Of a stretch of DNA of 64,000 bases, positions 53,163 to 62,674 are shown piece after piece. Source of the stretch: Loigolactobacillus bifermentans DSM 20003 (GTDB taxonomy: Bacteria > Bacillota > Bacilli > Lactobacillales > Lactobacillaceae); the NCBI RefSeq assembly GCF_001434575.1, contig NZ_AZDA01000140.1, forward strand, positions 146,309-210,308. Direction: 5' to 3'. The position numbers were made by a program, and so were the translations under genes. Under the pieces are notes generated by a model, which was given only the letters and a program-made list of their open reading frames with translations, was not told where the DNA came from and did not search any database. Within the stretch, counting starts at the first letter, position 1, and each line of letters starts with the position of its first letter.

Positions 53163-53990
53163 TTACTTCCAAAAATCATCAAAAACGGTAATTGGCAAAT
53201 GGCGTTTGTGCCCAGTTTTCAAATACCACGCCTCAATTTTTTCGGCCACGGCTGTGTCAACTGTTTTTCCTTCCAAATAATCGTCAATATCATCATAACG
53301 GACCCCTAACGCCACCTCGTCTGGCAGTGCCGGGCGGTCTTCTTCAAGGTCAGCAGTTGGCGTTTTCTCATATAACGCTTTTGGTGCGTTTAAGGCCGCC
53401 AACATCGCTTTCCCTTGACGTTTGTCTAAGCGATAAAGTGGCACTAAGTCGGCGCCACCATCCCCAAACTTGGTGTAAAAACCAGTGATTGATTCTGCCG
53501 CATGATCTGTGCCGATCACCACGCCTTGGTTGGCACCCGCAATACCATACTGCGCGATCATTCGTGCCCGGGCTTTGATATTGCCTTTGTTAAAGTCACT
53601 AATGGTTAAATCGTTAGCCGTTAACGCCGCTACCATCGCATCGACACTTGGCTTAATATTGACCCGGCAGGTTTGGTCCGCCTGCATAAAATCAATGGCA
53701 GCCATGGCGTCTGATTCATCAGCTTGCTCGCCGTAAGGCAAACGCACCGCAATAAACCGGTAACTGTCATCGCCAGTTTCAGCCCGCATTTCATCAATGG
53801 CCAACTGGCTTAAACGGCCTGCTAAAGTTGAATCTTGACCGCCTGAAATCCCCAGCACCAAACTTTTGGCAAAGGTATATTTTTTCAAATATGCTTTCAG
53901 AAACGTCACACTACGGCGAATCTCAGCTTGAGGATCAATTTCAGGTTGTGTTTTCAGCGCTGCAATAATTTCTTTTTGTAAAGGTCGCAC
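53163..53990 (-). CDS. nadE: NH3-dependent NAD+ synthetase
   Basis: The 275-residue amidotransferase-free NAD synthetase converts nicotinate adenine dinucleotide to NAD+. The PP-loop [15 protein letters not shown] (about 44-58), [17 protein letters not shown], and [22 protein letters not shown] are intact, and the length is typical for the ammonia-dependent form. It follows nicotinate phosphoribosyltransferase, giving two steps of the Preiss-Handler salvage route; nadD is not in the window. Confidence 0.94.
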   Translation of the reverse strand: MRPLQKEIIAALKTQPEIDPQAEIRRSVTFLKAYLKKYTFAKSLVLGISGGQDSTLAGRLSQLAIDEMRAETGDDSYRFIAVRLPYGEQADESDAMAAIDFMQADQTCRVNIKPSVDAMVAALTANDLTISDFNKGNIKARARMIAQYGIAGANQGVVIGTDHAAESITGFYTKFGDGGADLVPLYRLDKRQGKAMLAALNAPKALYEKTPTADLEEDRPALPDEVALGVRYDDIDDYLEGKTVDTAVAEKIEAWYLKTGHKRHLPITVFDDFWK

Positions 53991-54035
53991 AATAAAGACC
54001 TACTTTCTATTAGGTTTATGCCGATTATAGCACAT

Positions 54036-54062
54036 CAAAAAAGCAGCGCCACGCGCTGCTTC
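54036..54062 (-). terminator. terminator between the nicotinate phosphoribosyltransferase and nadE genes
   Basis: AAGCAGCGCGTGGCGCTGCTT is followed by TTTT on the minus strand, so nadE either has its own promoter or depends on read-through. Confidence 0.82.
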
Positions 54063-54078
54063 ACATGAACTTGTAAGC

Positions 54079-55545
54079 TTAGTCAGGGTGCTTAGCGACC
54101 TTTTGGTGAACGGACTTCACCAATTTCATCTTATGATCGTAAAGCTTTTGTGACAGATCTACTGGGTAATTTTGTGGGTTCAAATCACGCCGATATTCGT
54201 CCCATAAGGAGTCTAAGTTAGCGGCTGCATAACGCCGAATCGCACTTAATGGCGGCAATGAATACACCAACCGACCTTTATCAAAAATCGTTTGCAACAA
54301 TGGCCGAGCATTAAAGTTGGTAATGGTTTTATTGATGTAAGTATAGTTTGGATGGAACATGTACAAACTAGATTGTTTCAACGGTTCTTCATCCCAGAAG
54401 GTCACATAATCCCCTTCTGATTTGCCGTCAGCTTGGCGTGTGATCCGCCACACCTGCTTGCGACCTGGTGTGGACACTTTCACCGCGTTACTGGACAATT
54501 TAATGGTATCTTGCATCTTGCCATTTTCATCTTCAATCGAGACCAACTTATAGACGCCACCTAAGGCAGGCTGGCCGTATGCGGTGATCAGTTTCGTCCC
54601 AATTCCCCAAACATCAATTTTGGCATGTTGCATTTTCAAGTTTTGAATGGTCTTTTCATCCAAATCGTTGGATGCATAGATTTTCGCTTCAGGATAACCC
54701 GCTTCATCTAATTGTTGCCGGACTCGTTTGGAAATATAGGCCATATCCCCTGAGTCAATACGTACTCCTAAGAAGTTGATCTTATCGCCCATTTCATTGG
54801 CCACCCGAATGGCATTGGGTACACCACTGCGTAAGGTATCGTAAGTATCGACTAAGAAAACGCAATCCTTATGGGTTTCAGCGTACGCTTTAAACCCTTC
54901 GTAATCGTTACGGTAAACTTGCACCAAAGAATGCGCGTGGGTGCCACTAATGGGAATGCCAAAAATTTTGCCAGCTCGCACATTACTGGTGGCGTCAAAA
55001 CCACCAATGTAAGCTGCCCGTGTGCCCCAGATTGCCGCATCCATTTCCTGAGCCCGCCGTGTGCCAAATTCCATCACGCCGTCAGTCCCGACAATCGACT
55101 TAATCCGTGCTGCTTTGGTAGCAATCAAGGTTTGGTAGTTCACGATATTTAAAATCGCTGTTTCGACCAGCTGGCAGTCTAAGATCGTGCCTTCTACTTG
55201 CAAAATGGGTTCTTCGTTAAAGACTAAATCCCCTTCAATAGCAGAGCGAATCGTGCCCGTAAATTTAAAGTTTTCCAAATAGGTTAGAAAAGCTTCAGGA
55301 TAGTCCTGTGATTCGCGTAAATAAGCAATGTCCGTGTCGCTAAAAGTGAGTTGCTGAATGTACTGCACCACATGCTCGAGCCCTGCAAAAATCGCATAGC
55401 CGTTGCCAAATGGCATTTTGCGGAAGAACACTTCAAAAACAGCCTTCCGATTGTGAATATTGTGTTGCCAGTACGTTAACATCATATTGATCTGATATAA
55501 ATCAGTGTGTAGCGTTAAGCTATCATCCGGATACAAGTTTGTCAT
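54079..55545 (-). CDS. pncB: nicotinate phosphoribosyltransferase
   Basis: The 488-residue enzyme joins nicotinate to phosphoribosyl pyrophosphate at the cost of ATP. The N-terminal LTLHTDLYQINMMLTYWQ, EVFFRKMPFGNGYAIFAGL, FGTRRAQEMDAAIWGTRAAYIGG and ISGTHAHSLVQVY (catalytic His) follow the bacterial long form. IRVDSG-like FLGVRIDSGDMAY is the PRPP-site element. It starts the NAD salvage pair with nadE. Confidence 0.93.
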   Translation of the reverse strand: MTNLYPDDSLTLHTDLYQINMMLTYWQHNIHNRKAVFEVFFRKMPFGNGYAIFAGLEHVVQYIQQLTFSDTDIAYLRESQDYPEAFLTYLENFKFTGTIRSAIEGDLVFNEEPILQVEGTILDCQLVETAILNIVNYQTLIATKAARIKSIVGTDGVMEFGTRRAQEMDAAIWGTRAAYIGGFDATSNVRAGKIFGIPISGTHAHSLVQVYRNDYEGFKAYAETHKDCVFLVDTYDTLRSGVPNAIRVANEMGDKINFLGVRIDSGDMAYISKRVRQQLDEAGYPEAKIYASNDLDEKTIQNLKMQHAKIDVWGIGTKLITAYGQPALGGVYKLVSIEDENGKMQDTIKLSSNAVKVSTPGRKQVWRITRQADGKSEGDYVTFWDEEPLKQSSLYMFHPNYTYINKTITNFNARPLLQTIFDKGRLVYSLPPLSAIRRYAAANLDSLWDEYRRDLNPQNYPVDLSQKLYDHKMKLVKSVHQKVAKHPD

Positions 55546-55675
55546 GATCAGTCTCCATTAGTTTTTATGAGGTATCGTGTCACAATTTTCTGAGAAAGTT
55601 CTTCATTCAATCTTAGCTTTGCTAAACAGCATCCCCTAATGTTCAAGTACCTGACGCACTCGATTGTTATTAACC

Positions 55676-55700
55676 ATTATAATATAGTTCTGTCCTGACA
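55676..55700 (-). promoter_or_regulatory. pncB promoter with inverted-repeat operator
   Basis: TATAAT (55681-55676, minus strand) is overlapped on its upstream side by the palindrome TGTC-ct-GACA (55691-55700), in the space between -10 and -35. That placement fits a repressor. The site is compatible with NiaR-type niacin-responsive control in Firmicutes, but I cannot confirm the consensus. The -35 is weak (TTGTGG at 19 bases). Confidence 0.5.
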
Positions 55701-55766
55701 CCACAAAAAAAGTGAAGTTTTTAACAAGAAAGCGCTATAAGTCCTGGTACGTTAGGAATAACAGTT

Positions 55767-55808
55767 AAAAAAAATCGACGTAATCCTAACAGGATCGCGC
55801 CGATTTTT
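55767..55808 (-). terminator. terminator of the mannitol operon
   Basis: On the minus strand AAAATCGGCGCGATCCT is followed by AGGATTACGTCGATTTT and TTTT, a long imperfect stem 11 bases after the mtlD stop. Confidence 0.85.
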
Positions 55809-55819
55809 AAAGTTGCTGC

Positions 55820-56977
55820 TTATTTAGCAGCTAATTTTTCGTTGTATTTTGCAACAATTTCGTTGATCAAGTCGTCGTCTTTCAAGCCAGTGACTTCACG
55901 AACAACGGCGTCAGCTGATTTTTCTTTTAACAAACCTTGTAACTTAACAGATTCATCGTCTGCGGGTTCGTCATAAGTTAAGATCATGCCAACTGTATCT
56001 AACAAGACGCTGTAGTCCAAGCCTTTTTCTTTCAAAGAACGAATTGGGCGGATGAAGCGTTCGTCATAGCCTAATTTCCGAATTGGTGTCCGCGCAACAC
56101 GTGAAATATCATCTGAGATGTACGTGTTTTGGAAACGGCTAGCCACTTTATCTTGGTAAGCCTTTAATTCGTCAACGGTAAAGTCAAATTCATGGCTTAA
56201 TAAGTCACGGGTTTCGCTTAAAGCACCTTCTAATTGTTTGAAGATCTCAGGATCAGCAATGGCTTCACCAATTGTGGTGTAACCTTTGTACTTACCAGTG
56301 TAAGCAACTGTGGCATGGCCTGTGTTAACAGAGAACAGCTTACGTTCGATGTAAGGTTCCAGATCAGGCACGTATTCAACGCTAGTCAACTTCAAGTCAG
56401 GACGTTCCATTTGTGATTCGTCAACAACCCATTCCTTGAAAGGTTCCACTGAAACAGCTAAAGGATCTTCATGGTGTTGAATTGGCACAATGCGGTCAAC
56501 GGCAGCGTTAGGGAAGCCGATGTATTCGTCAGCATAAGCTTGTTCAGCGTCATTTAAATGTTTATAAACTTCTTGCTTCAAGAATTGGCTGCCACCAATC
56601 ATGTTTTCGCAAGCAATCACATCTAATTTTGCCTTGTCACCAGTTGTTTGACGGCCTTTAATGCCATCTGCGATCAATGGGGCAATGAAAGGTAAAATCT
56701 TAGGCCCAATGGCAGTTGTGACCAAGTCTGTTTCTTCGATTGCAGCAACGACTAATTCAGGATGGTCTTTGTTGTTTAAGCCTTTCACGTTTGAGACGTG
56801 AATTTTTTCTTGGCCTTCAGCGGCAAGTTCAATGTCATATTCACCGCGTGCGTTTAACGCATCGATGATGGTTGCATTGACGTCCACAAAATCAATGCTA
56901 AACCCATTTGCGGCAAGTGTTTCGCCGATAAAACCACGTCCGATATTTCCTGCACCAAAATGTACTGCTTTCATCAT
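55820..56977 (-). CDS. mtlD: mannitol-1-phosphate 5-dehydrogenase
   Basis: The 385-residue NAD enzyme oxidises mannitol-1-phosphate to fructose-6-phosphate. It starts [16 protein letters not shown] and has the polyol-dehydrogenase-family catalytic stretch [20 protein letters not shown]. The start codon overlaps the mtlF stop by one base (TAATG), so expression is coupled. It is the last of mtlA-mtlR-mtlF-mtlD. Confidence 0.95.
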   Translation of the reverse strand: MMKAVHFGAGNIGRGFIGETLAANGFSIDFVDVNATIIDALNARGEYDIELAAEGQEKIHVSNVKGLNNKDHPELVVAAIEETDLVTTAIGPKILPFIAPLIADGIKGRQTTGDKAKLDVIACENMIGGSQFLKQEVYKHLNDAEQAYADEYIGFPNAAVDRIVPIQHHEDPLAVSVEPFKEWVVDESQMERPDLKLTSVEYVPDLEPYIERKLFSVNTGHATVAYTGKYKGYTTIGEAIADPEIFKQLEGALSETRDLLSHEFDFTVDELKAYQDKVASRFQNTYISDDISRVARTPIRKLGYDERFIRPIRSLKEKGLDYSVLLDTVGMILTYDEPADDESVKLQGLLKEKSADAVVREVTGLKDDDLINEIVAKYNEKLAAK

Positions 56978-57420
56978 TATTCAACTTCCTTTAGTAGATT
57001 AATAATTTCATCGGCTGATTGTGCATCAGCTAATTTTTCAACATTGTTGATATCGCTGCAGAACAGCGCAATTTGTGATAACAGTTGTAAATGTTCGCCA
57101 TTTAAGCCGGCAATTCCGAAGACCACGGTCACCAACTTTTCATCCGCTGGATCGTCGGAAAAATCAACGCCCCATGGCACTTGGATAATGGAGATCCCAG
57201 TTTTTTTAATGTACTGTTTCCCATCATCCGTCCCATGCGGAATGGCAATGAAGTTCCCCATATAAACGGAAACGTCCTTATTCCGTGCGATCATTGAGTC
57301 GATGTAAGGTGCTTCCACATAACCGTGATCAACTAATAATTGACCTGCGGCCTTAATGGCGTCCTCTTTAGTTTTAATCTCTTGATTGACTAAAATCAAG
57401 TCTTTATCTAGTGCATCCAT
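56977..57420 (-). CDS. mtlF: PTS mannitol-specific subunit IIA
   Basis: The 147-residue cytoplasmic protein is a stand-alone IIA-Mtl. The phosphorylated His is in [15 protein letters not shown] (about residue 63), with [15 protein letters not shown] after it. It passes phosphate from HPr to the IIB domain of MtlA and can act on the regulator MtlR. It is placed between mtlR and mtlD. Confidence 0.94.
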   Translation of the reverse strand: MDALDKDLILVNQEIKTKEDAIKAAGQLLVDHGYVEAPYIDSMIARNKDVSVYMGNFIAIPHGTDDGKQYIKKTGISIIQVPWGVDFSDDPADEKLVTVVFGIAGLNGEHLQLLSQIALFCSDINNVEKLADAQSADEIINLLKEVE

Positions 57421-57475
57421 GCCGATACAGCCTCCTCTATTTTTCGCGAGGATGGCAGTTTGACTGCACCCTCAA

Positions 57476-59575
57476 CTATTGACTGGCTACTTCATTTCGA
57501 TTTAACATATGCAATTCATCTAAAAACAGGCTGCTGATCAACTGGTAAACAATTGCTTGCGTGCCTGTTTTATAAATTTCAAGATTCAGATCATTTTCAA
57601 TGATTGATCCGCTAATTTTGCCCATTAAACTATTTTCGACGATGCTCATTTTCGCCGGTCCCACCATCAGCAGCACCCGTTTCAGTTGCACAGGTTGACC
57701 ATCCATCCCAGTGATCGGCAGCACGTGACTTAAGTTATAAATTGAGAAAAACGGCCGTTTGACCAAGTCTGAGGTAGTGTGCACCAAAGCCATGGGCGTG
57801 TTGGGGATCCCAACTGGCGCCTTTTCCATGCGTTGTAACAATAAGCGTGCCACTTCTTCTGGGTCCGTTAGTAAAACCCCATCTAAGCTGGTGGTAATTT
57901 GGGTCAATGTGGTCAAAAGATCAGCCGAATTTGTCAAATCTTGGACGGTGATATTTTCTAAAATATCATTCGCCGCACGCATGCTTTGATAAGCCGTTTG
58001 AAAATCTTGTGTTTTCTGTGCTAACTTATCAGAATCTGGTTCAGGCGGCGTAACCGGCGCCGCTAAACTATAATGTTGCGCAATGTCGTCGCGGATCTCC
58101 TTGATTTCATTGGCCAACAGCATGGGACTGATCACTTTGTACTTCATTGGAAACCCTGGTAGAAAAATGGTGGAAAAAACCAGATCAAATTGACTCAGAT
58201 CTAAATTATTTAAGTCCAACACCCGCGAAACAGTAAAGTGTGTTATCTCCGGAATATTACGGCGTAATCGTGTTTCCAAAATCTTTGCCGTTCCGATTCC
58301 GTTGGCACAAAGGACCAACGCGGACAGGGATGTTTTTTGAACTTTCTTTTCGTACGATGAGGCAAAGTGGATCACAACGTAAGCAATCTCACCGGCAACA
58401 AAATGATTGTCCGGAAAAACATGCGTTAAACTATGGGCCACAATGTCGTATAAGTTTTGATACTCGGTTTGGATCCGTTGTAAAATCGGATTGTTCAGCT
58501 CAGGAATCTGTGAGTAGGAGCGTTTCAAGGCGGCGCTTAAATGCGCCATTAAGTCTTGAAATAGCACATCATCCTGGCGAAAATCCCAATTGAATTGGTT
58601 AGACACTTCCTGAATCAAGTTCCGCACCCGATAGGACAGGACCAAATCATAATTTTCCAACATAATATTCTTAGGAACCGCAAAACTCATGCCTTGAATT
58701 TGGAGCGCCATAAAGGCTAATTCCAGCATGTTGACATGAGTGCGGACAGCTTCTGGAAATTGTTTGAAAAGTTCAATGGCAAGCCGCTGATCTTTAAACA
58801 GTTTCGTTTGATCGACATGCTTCAGTTCCACCAAAGACTGGCGCGCCTGAATCCGCATGGCCGAAACGGTGAGCACAATGATCAACTGCTGCAATTGACT
58901 GTCAGCCAGTTGATTAAAGTGCGCCGCTTGCAAACCCTTAATGGCTTGAAAACTGATTTTTAATAAATTTTGATCCAGCAATTGAATAAAATACCGGGTA
59001 CTATATTCTAGCTGTTGGGCCTGCGCTTTGGGATGTTCTAAATATTCGAAGAACTCGTATTCGTTGATCTCACTATTTAAAACCCCACTCAGAACCCGAC
59101 GGCGATTACTTTCTTTACCAACGGCTTGGATACCCGCTGCTTTTTTGCGTGAGATGGCTAAACGATAGTCTTTGAAAATCGGCTCAATTGCGTTCAAATC
59201 TTGCACAATTGTCGCAACACTAACGTTAAACTCATCGGCAAGTTGTTGCATGGTCACCACATCATTGGTTAATAACAACCGCGCGGTTAAGGCGTTTTGA
59301 CGCCGTCGCACATCAAAGACTTGCTGTTGTGGCTGCTGTTGAACTTGTTGCTTCAACTCTGCCATTTGGGCTGCTTCACCAACTAACTGGTAGCGATTGT
59401 CTTGCTTGACCAGTCGAATCTGAAGCCGCGCCAGTGAGTTATCCAAACTGGCCACTTCTCGATAAACAGTCCGCTTACTAACTTGTAAGTTTTTGATGAG
59501 ATCATCTCGGGTCAGCCCGTCTTCATTGTCGAGTAGTAACCGAATAATGGTTGTTTCACGATCTGAGAAAAGCAT
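57476..59575 (-). CDS. mtlR: mannitol operon activator, PRD family
   Basis: The 699-residue protein has two N-terminal helix-turn-helix units (LTRDDLIKNLQVSKRTVYREV; ATIVQDLNA), two PRD domains with conserved His residues, a GatB-like EIIB domain (ALVLCANGIGTAKILETRL, with its Cys) and a C-terminal EIIA-Mtl-like domain. PTS phosphorylation at PRD2 activates and at EIIA/EIIB restrains such regulators. It lies between mtlA and mtlF. The 77-base gap to mtlA contains the inverted repeat TGCTATAAA...TTTATAGCA (59590-59620). Confidence 0.93.
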   Translation of the reverse strand: MLFSDRETTIIRLLLDNEDGLTRDDLIKNLQVSKRTVYREVASLDNSLARLQIRLVKQDNRYQLVGEAAQMAELKQQVQQQPQQQVFDVRRRQNALTARLLLTNDVVTMQQLADEFNVSVATIVQDLNAIEPIFKDYRLAISRKKAAGIQAVGKESNRRRVLSGVLNSEINEYEFFEYLEHPKAQAQQLEYSTRYFIQLLDQNLLKISFQAIKGLQAAHFNQLADSQLQQLIIVLTVSAMRIQARQSLVELKHVDQTKLFKDQRLAIELFKQFPEAVRTHVNMLELAFMALQIQGMSFAVPKNIMLENYDLVLSYRVRNLIQEVSNQFNWDFRQDDVLFQDLMAHLSAALKRSYSQIPELNNPILQRIQTEYQNLYDIVAHSLTHVFPDNHFVAGEIAYVVIHFASSYEKKVQKTSLSALVLCANGIGTAKILETRLRRNIPEITHFTVSRVLDLNNLDLSQFDLVFSTIFLPGFPMKYKVISPMLLANEIKEIRDDIAQHYSLAAPVTPPEPDSDKLAQKTQDFQTAYQSMRAANDILENITVQDLTNSADLLTTLTQITTSLDGVLLTDPEEVARLLLQRMEKAPVGIPNTPMALVHTTSDLVKRPFFSIYNLSHVLPITGMDGQPVQLKRVLLMVGPAKMSIVENSLMGKISGSIIENDLNLEIYKTGTQAIVYQLISSLFLDELHMLNRNEVASQ

Positions 59576-59589
59576 TTTTCAACCTTCTT

Positions 59590-59620
59590 TGCTATAAACT
59601 CATTCTGTTAATTTATAGCA
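59590..59620 (-). promoter_or_regulatory. inverted repeat between mtlA and mtlR
   Basis: TGCTATAAA and TTTATAGCA are perfect 9-base complements separated by 13 bases, 15 bases before the mtlR ATG. It lacks a T-tract, so a processing or stability hairpin is more likely than a terminator. Confidence 0.5.
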
Positions 59621-59652
59621 TTAAATGACGCAATTCTCAAATCATTCTATCG

Positions 59653-61443
59653 TTACTTCAAGCCATCAATCACATCATTGTATTCAGCAGGATCTAATAA
59701 GTTGGCAATTTCAACCACTTGTAAGTTAGCGTATTGTGACTTGATCCGCTTCGCCGTTTCACGACTTGCTAATACTAAGACAGATGCGTCATCGTTTAAT
59801 TCGTTGACCCCAACGTTACGTACCGTGTAATGTTCTTTATCCGCTTTGCGTAAAGCACCACGGAAGGTTGACATTGCCATGGTAGCAGATCCAACTTTTT
59901 GATCATGATGAACAAAATCAATTTCTGTGACTTTGGCAAAATCAGCAGTTGTTGTTGCGGCTGTCGTTGCAGCGGTTGTATCCGTTGCTGGTGCTGCATC
60001 GGTTGCAGCAACTTCTTTCGTCCGCAAGCCTGTGACGATTTCGTCATACTTAGGACTGTTCAAGAAGTTTTCAACGGCAACATGGACTGCATTTGGTGTT
60101 TGTTTTTGTGCACGATCTGCTAATTCTTCCTGTGTGACAACTAATAAACCAGGTTCATCGGATAAGTTACTAATCGCGGTGTTGGTAACAGATAAGTCCA
60201 AACCAGCCTTTTTAACTTTATCCCGTAAGATTGAAGCCCCCATTGCAGATGAGCCCATACCGGCATCACAAGCAAAGATGATCTTGTTAACACTGTCGCC
60301 AGATAAAATGGCCTTGGCATCAGCTGTATCAGATGGTGCGCTCTTCATAGCAGCCATTTGTGCTTGACCAGCTTCTAAAGATTCATCGCCAGTACTCTTG
60401 TCCCGCTTTAAAATGACCATTGAGATCAAGAAGGAAACAATCGTTGCTAACGCAACCCCAGCTAAGACGGAGATGAAGTTGCCAATTCCTTTTGGTGTCA
60501 TCAATAAGATAGAGATGATTGAACCAGGTGAAGGAGAAGCTTTTAAACCAGCACCTAACATGTTAAATGTGAAAGTACCTGTTACACCACCTGCGATAAC
60601 AGATAAGAACAAAGCAGGTTTCATTAAAATATATGGGAAGTAGATTTCGTGGATCCCACCTAAGAATTGGATGATGATCGCACTTGGTGCAGAAGACTTG
60701 GCTGTGCCTTTCCCAAAAATAGCAAATGCAAGCAAGACCCCAAGACCAGGACCTGGGTTTGGTTCAAGTAAGAAGAGAATTGATTTCCCTGCTTTAGCAG
60801 CTGCTTGAATCCCTAATGGTGTTAAGATCCCTTGGTTAATGGCATTGTTCAAGAATAAGATCTTAGCAGGTTCAATGAAGACGTTGGCTAATGGAATTAA
60901 ATGAATGGAAATAATGTAGTCAACACCTGTTGCTAACCAACCACTGGCTGTCGAAACGACTGGGCCGATGGCTAAGAAACCGACAATTGCGAGTAACATC
61001 CCGATAATACCAGCGGAGAAGTTGTTCACCAACATTTCAAAACCTTGATGAATGTGTGGTTGTACTTTTTCGTCCCACTTCTTAATGCAGTAACCACCGA
61101 GCGGGCCCATCAGCATTGCGCCAATGAACATTGGGATGTTAGTCCCGACAATGACACCCATTGTGGCAATGGCCCCTACGACCCCGCCACGATGACCAGC
61201 AATGTTTTTACCTCCTGTAAAAGCAATTAATAATGGTAAAAGATAAGTAACCATTGGCGTACTTAATTTTGCTAACGCCGCATTTGGCAACCAACCTGTT
61301 GGAATAAAGAGTGCAGTAATTAAACCCCAAGCAATAAAGGCACCAATGTTTGGTAGGACCATGTTTGACAAGGCACTCCCTAAACGTTGAACCTTTGTTT
61401 TAAGCGATGACTTTTTCTTTTTATTTGTAACTGTTGCGTCCAT
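59653..61443 (-). CDS. mtlA: PTS mannitol transporter IICB with an additional Cys-less IIB-like domain
   Basis: The 596-residue protein has a IIC-Mtl membrane domain at about 15-345 (LPNIGAFIAWGLITALFIPTG, GGKNIAGHRGGVVGAIATMG), a IIB domain at about 375-470 with the phosphorylated Cys in FACDAGMGSSAMGAS, an Ala/Thr linker, and a final domain of about 95 residues that aligns with IIB (KVGSATMAMSTFRGALRKA; YTVRNVGVNEL; SVLVLASRETAKRI) but lacks the Cys. IIA is separate (mtlF). ATG 61443 has AAAGGAG upstream; a longer reading to 61563 runs through the operator region. Confidence 0.93.
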   Translation of the reverse strand: MDATVTNKKKKSSLKTKVQRLGSALSNMVLPNIGAFIAWGLITALFIPTGWLPNAALAKLSTPMVTYLLPLLIAFTGGKNIAGHRGGVVGAIATMGVIVGTNIPMFIGAMLMGPLGGYCIKKWDEKVQPHIHQGFEMLVNNFSAGIIGMLLAIVGFLAIGPVVSTASGWLATGVDYIISIHLIPLANVFIEPAKILFLNNAINQGILTPLGIQAAAKAGKSILFLLEPNPGPGLGVLLAFAIFGKGTAKSSAPSAIIIQFLGGIHEIYFPYILMKPALFLSVIAGGVTGTFTFNMLGAGLKASPSPGSIISILLMTPKGIGNFISVLAGVALATIVSFLISMVILKRDKSTGDESLEAGQAQMAAMKSAPSDTADAKAILSGDSVNKIIFACDAGMGSSAMGASILRDKVKKAGLDLSVTNTAISNLSDEPGLLVVTQEELADRAQKQTPNAVHVAVENFLNSPKYDEIVTGLRTKEVAATDAAPATDTTAATTAATTTADFAKVTEIDFVHHDQKVGSATMAMSTFRGALRKADKEHYTVRNVGVNELNDDASVLVLASRETAKRIKSQYANLQVVEIANLLDPAEYNDVIDGLK

Positions 61444-61486
61444 CCTTAAAACTCCTTTCTGAATATGTCTTTTGTTTACGGTTATT

Positions 61487-61515
61487 AGTGTATCCGCTTT
61501 CCGGTGTGCCATCAA
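61487..61515 (-). promoter_or_regulatory. mtl operon promoter
   Basis: On the minus strand TTGATG (61515-61510) and TACACT (61492-61487) are separated by 17 bases, about 45 bases before the mtlA start. Confidence 0.72.
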
Positions 61516-61521
61516 TAATAG

Positions 61522-61547
61522 CTTTGGCACACTTGTCCGTGCCAAAG
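61522..61547. promoter_or_regulatory. probable MtlR operator
   Basis: CTTTGGCAC-N8-GTGCCAAAG is a perfect 9-base inverted repeat ending 7 bases upstream of the -35 element, where an activator would sit. A second overlapping pair, GTGTGCCA...TGGCACAC (61504-61532), shares one arm and covers the -35. TTGGCAC half-sites resemble MtlR sites in bacilli. Confidence 0.68.
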
Positions 61548-61564
61548 CCTGAATTAGCGGCATT

Positions 61565-61578
61565 TGCTAGCGTTTTCT
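61565..61578. promoter_or_regulatory. candidate cre (CcpA) site of the mtl operon
   Basis: On the minus strand AGAAAACGCTAGCA matches 12 of 14 positions of the cre consensus TGWAANCGNTNWCA. It lies upstream of the activator site. The remaining sequence to 61805 shows only half-site-like TGGCACAG near 61684 and no gene. Confidence 0.6.
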
Positions 61579-61805
61579 TTCACATACAACCATCGCCAGC
61601 CTTAATTGATACTAATATAACAAGCTTCTCACTCGTTATAAGTGCAACAGATTTTATTTAAGGCAGTGTACCAAGCCCTTTTACTGGCACAGTTGACACA
61701 AAAAATGTTACGTTACGAGTTGATTCAGGTCTGTCGATTAGGATCCATTTTAGAAGGGGGCCTCACCTACTTTCATAAAAACTTTCAAAAAAGTCGCTAA
61801 AAAAC

Positions 61806-61846
61806 TTGACTAAAATTTCAGGAGCGCCTATAATTGGACTATACCA
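61806..61846 (+). promoter_or_regulatory. nagB promoter with NagR-type operator
   Basis: TTGACT (61806-61811) and TATAAT (61829-61834) are 17 bases apart. TGGACTATACCA (61835-61846), directly after the -10, matches the NagR/YvoA site TGGTCTATACCA at all but one position. Repression relieved by amino-sugar phosphates is the expected control. Confidence 0.8.
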
Positions 61847-61883
61847 GTAAATAAAGAACTTGATGAAAAGGGGTTTCTCAATA

Positions 61884-62591
61884 ATGGATGTTATTGTAGT
61901 TAAGAACGACGTTGAAGGCGGCGCTAAAGCAGCCGACATGATCCGCGAAGCAGTTAAGAATGGTGCAAAGGTCTTTGGTTTAGCCACTGGTAGCACACCT
62001 GTTGAAATGTACAAGAACTTAGTTGCAAGCGACGTTGATTTTTCTAAATTAACTTCTGTTAACTTAGACGAATACGTTGGCCTTCCTGCCGATAACGAAC
62101 AAAGCTACCACCGTTTCATGCAAGAAAACTTATTCGACAAAAAGCCATTTGCTAAAAGCTACGTTCCAAACGGCTTAGCAACAGACGCTGATGCAGAAAC
62201 AACTCGTTACAACAAAATTATCGCCGATAACCCAATCGACTTGCAAGTTTTAGGCTTAGGTCGTAACGGTCATATCGGTTTTAACGAACCTGGTTCACCA
62301 ATCGATGCTGAAACACGTAAAGTGCCATTAACGCAATCAACCATCGATGCCAACGCTCGCTTCTTTGATAAAGAAGAAGACGTGCCTAAGTACGCTTACT
62401 CAATGGGAATCGGCTCAATCATGAAGTCAAAACAACTTGTTTTGATGGCTTGGGGCGAAGAAAAGGCTGATGCTGTTAAAGGCATGATCGAAGGCCCTGT
62501 CACACCTGATTGCCCAGCTTCAATTTTACAAAAACGCGATAACGTGACGGTTATCATTGACGAAGCAGCTGCTTCTAAATTAAGTAAATAA
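61884..62591 (+). CDS. nagB: glucosamine-6-phosphate deaminase
   Basis: The 235-residue enzyme converts glucosamine-6-phosphate to fructose-6-phosphate and ammonia. It has [14 protein letters not shown] (phosphate loop), [10 protein letters not shown] (catalytic Asp), [18 protein letters not shown] (catalytic His) and [10 protein letters not shown] near the C-terminus. Length matches the short Gram-positive form without the E. coli allosteric tail. ATG 61884 follows AAAAGGGG; an upstream in-frame ATG at 61860 lacks a site. Codon use looks highly optimised. Confidence 0.95.
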   Translation: MDVIVVKNDVEGGAKAADMIREAVKNGAKVFGLATGSTPVEMYKNLVASDVDFSKLTSVNLDEYVGLPADNEQSYHRFMQENLFDKKPFAKSYVPNGLATDADAETTRYNKIIADNPIDLQVLGLGRNGHIGFNEPGSPIDAETRKVPLTQSTIDANARFFDKEEDVPKYAYSMGIGSIMKSKQLVLMAWGEEKADAVKGMIEGPVTPDCPASILQKRDNVTVIIDEAAASKLSK

Positions 62592-62604
62592 GCGATTCGC
62601 TATC

Positions 62605-62641
62605 AAAAACGCTTCGACTTTAAAAGTCGAAGCGTTTTTTT
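62605..62641 (+). terminator. terminator after nagB
   Basis: AAAAACGCTTCGACTTT pairs perfectly with AAAGTCGAAGCGTTTTT around a minimal loop. Confidence 0.92.
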
Positions 62642-62674
62642 GGATGTGTATATTTAATTAAAAAAATGAACCCG

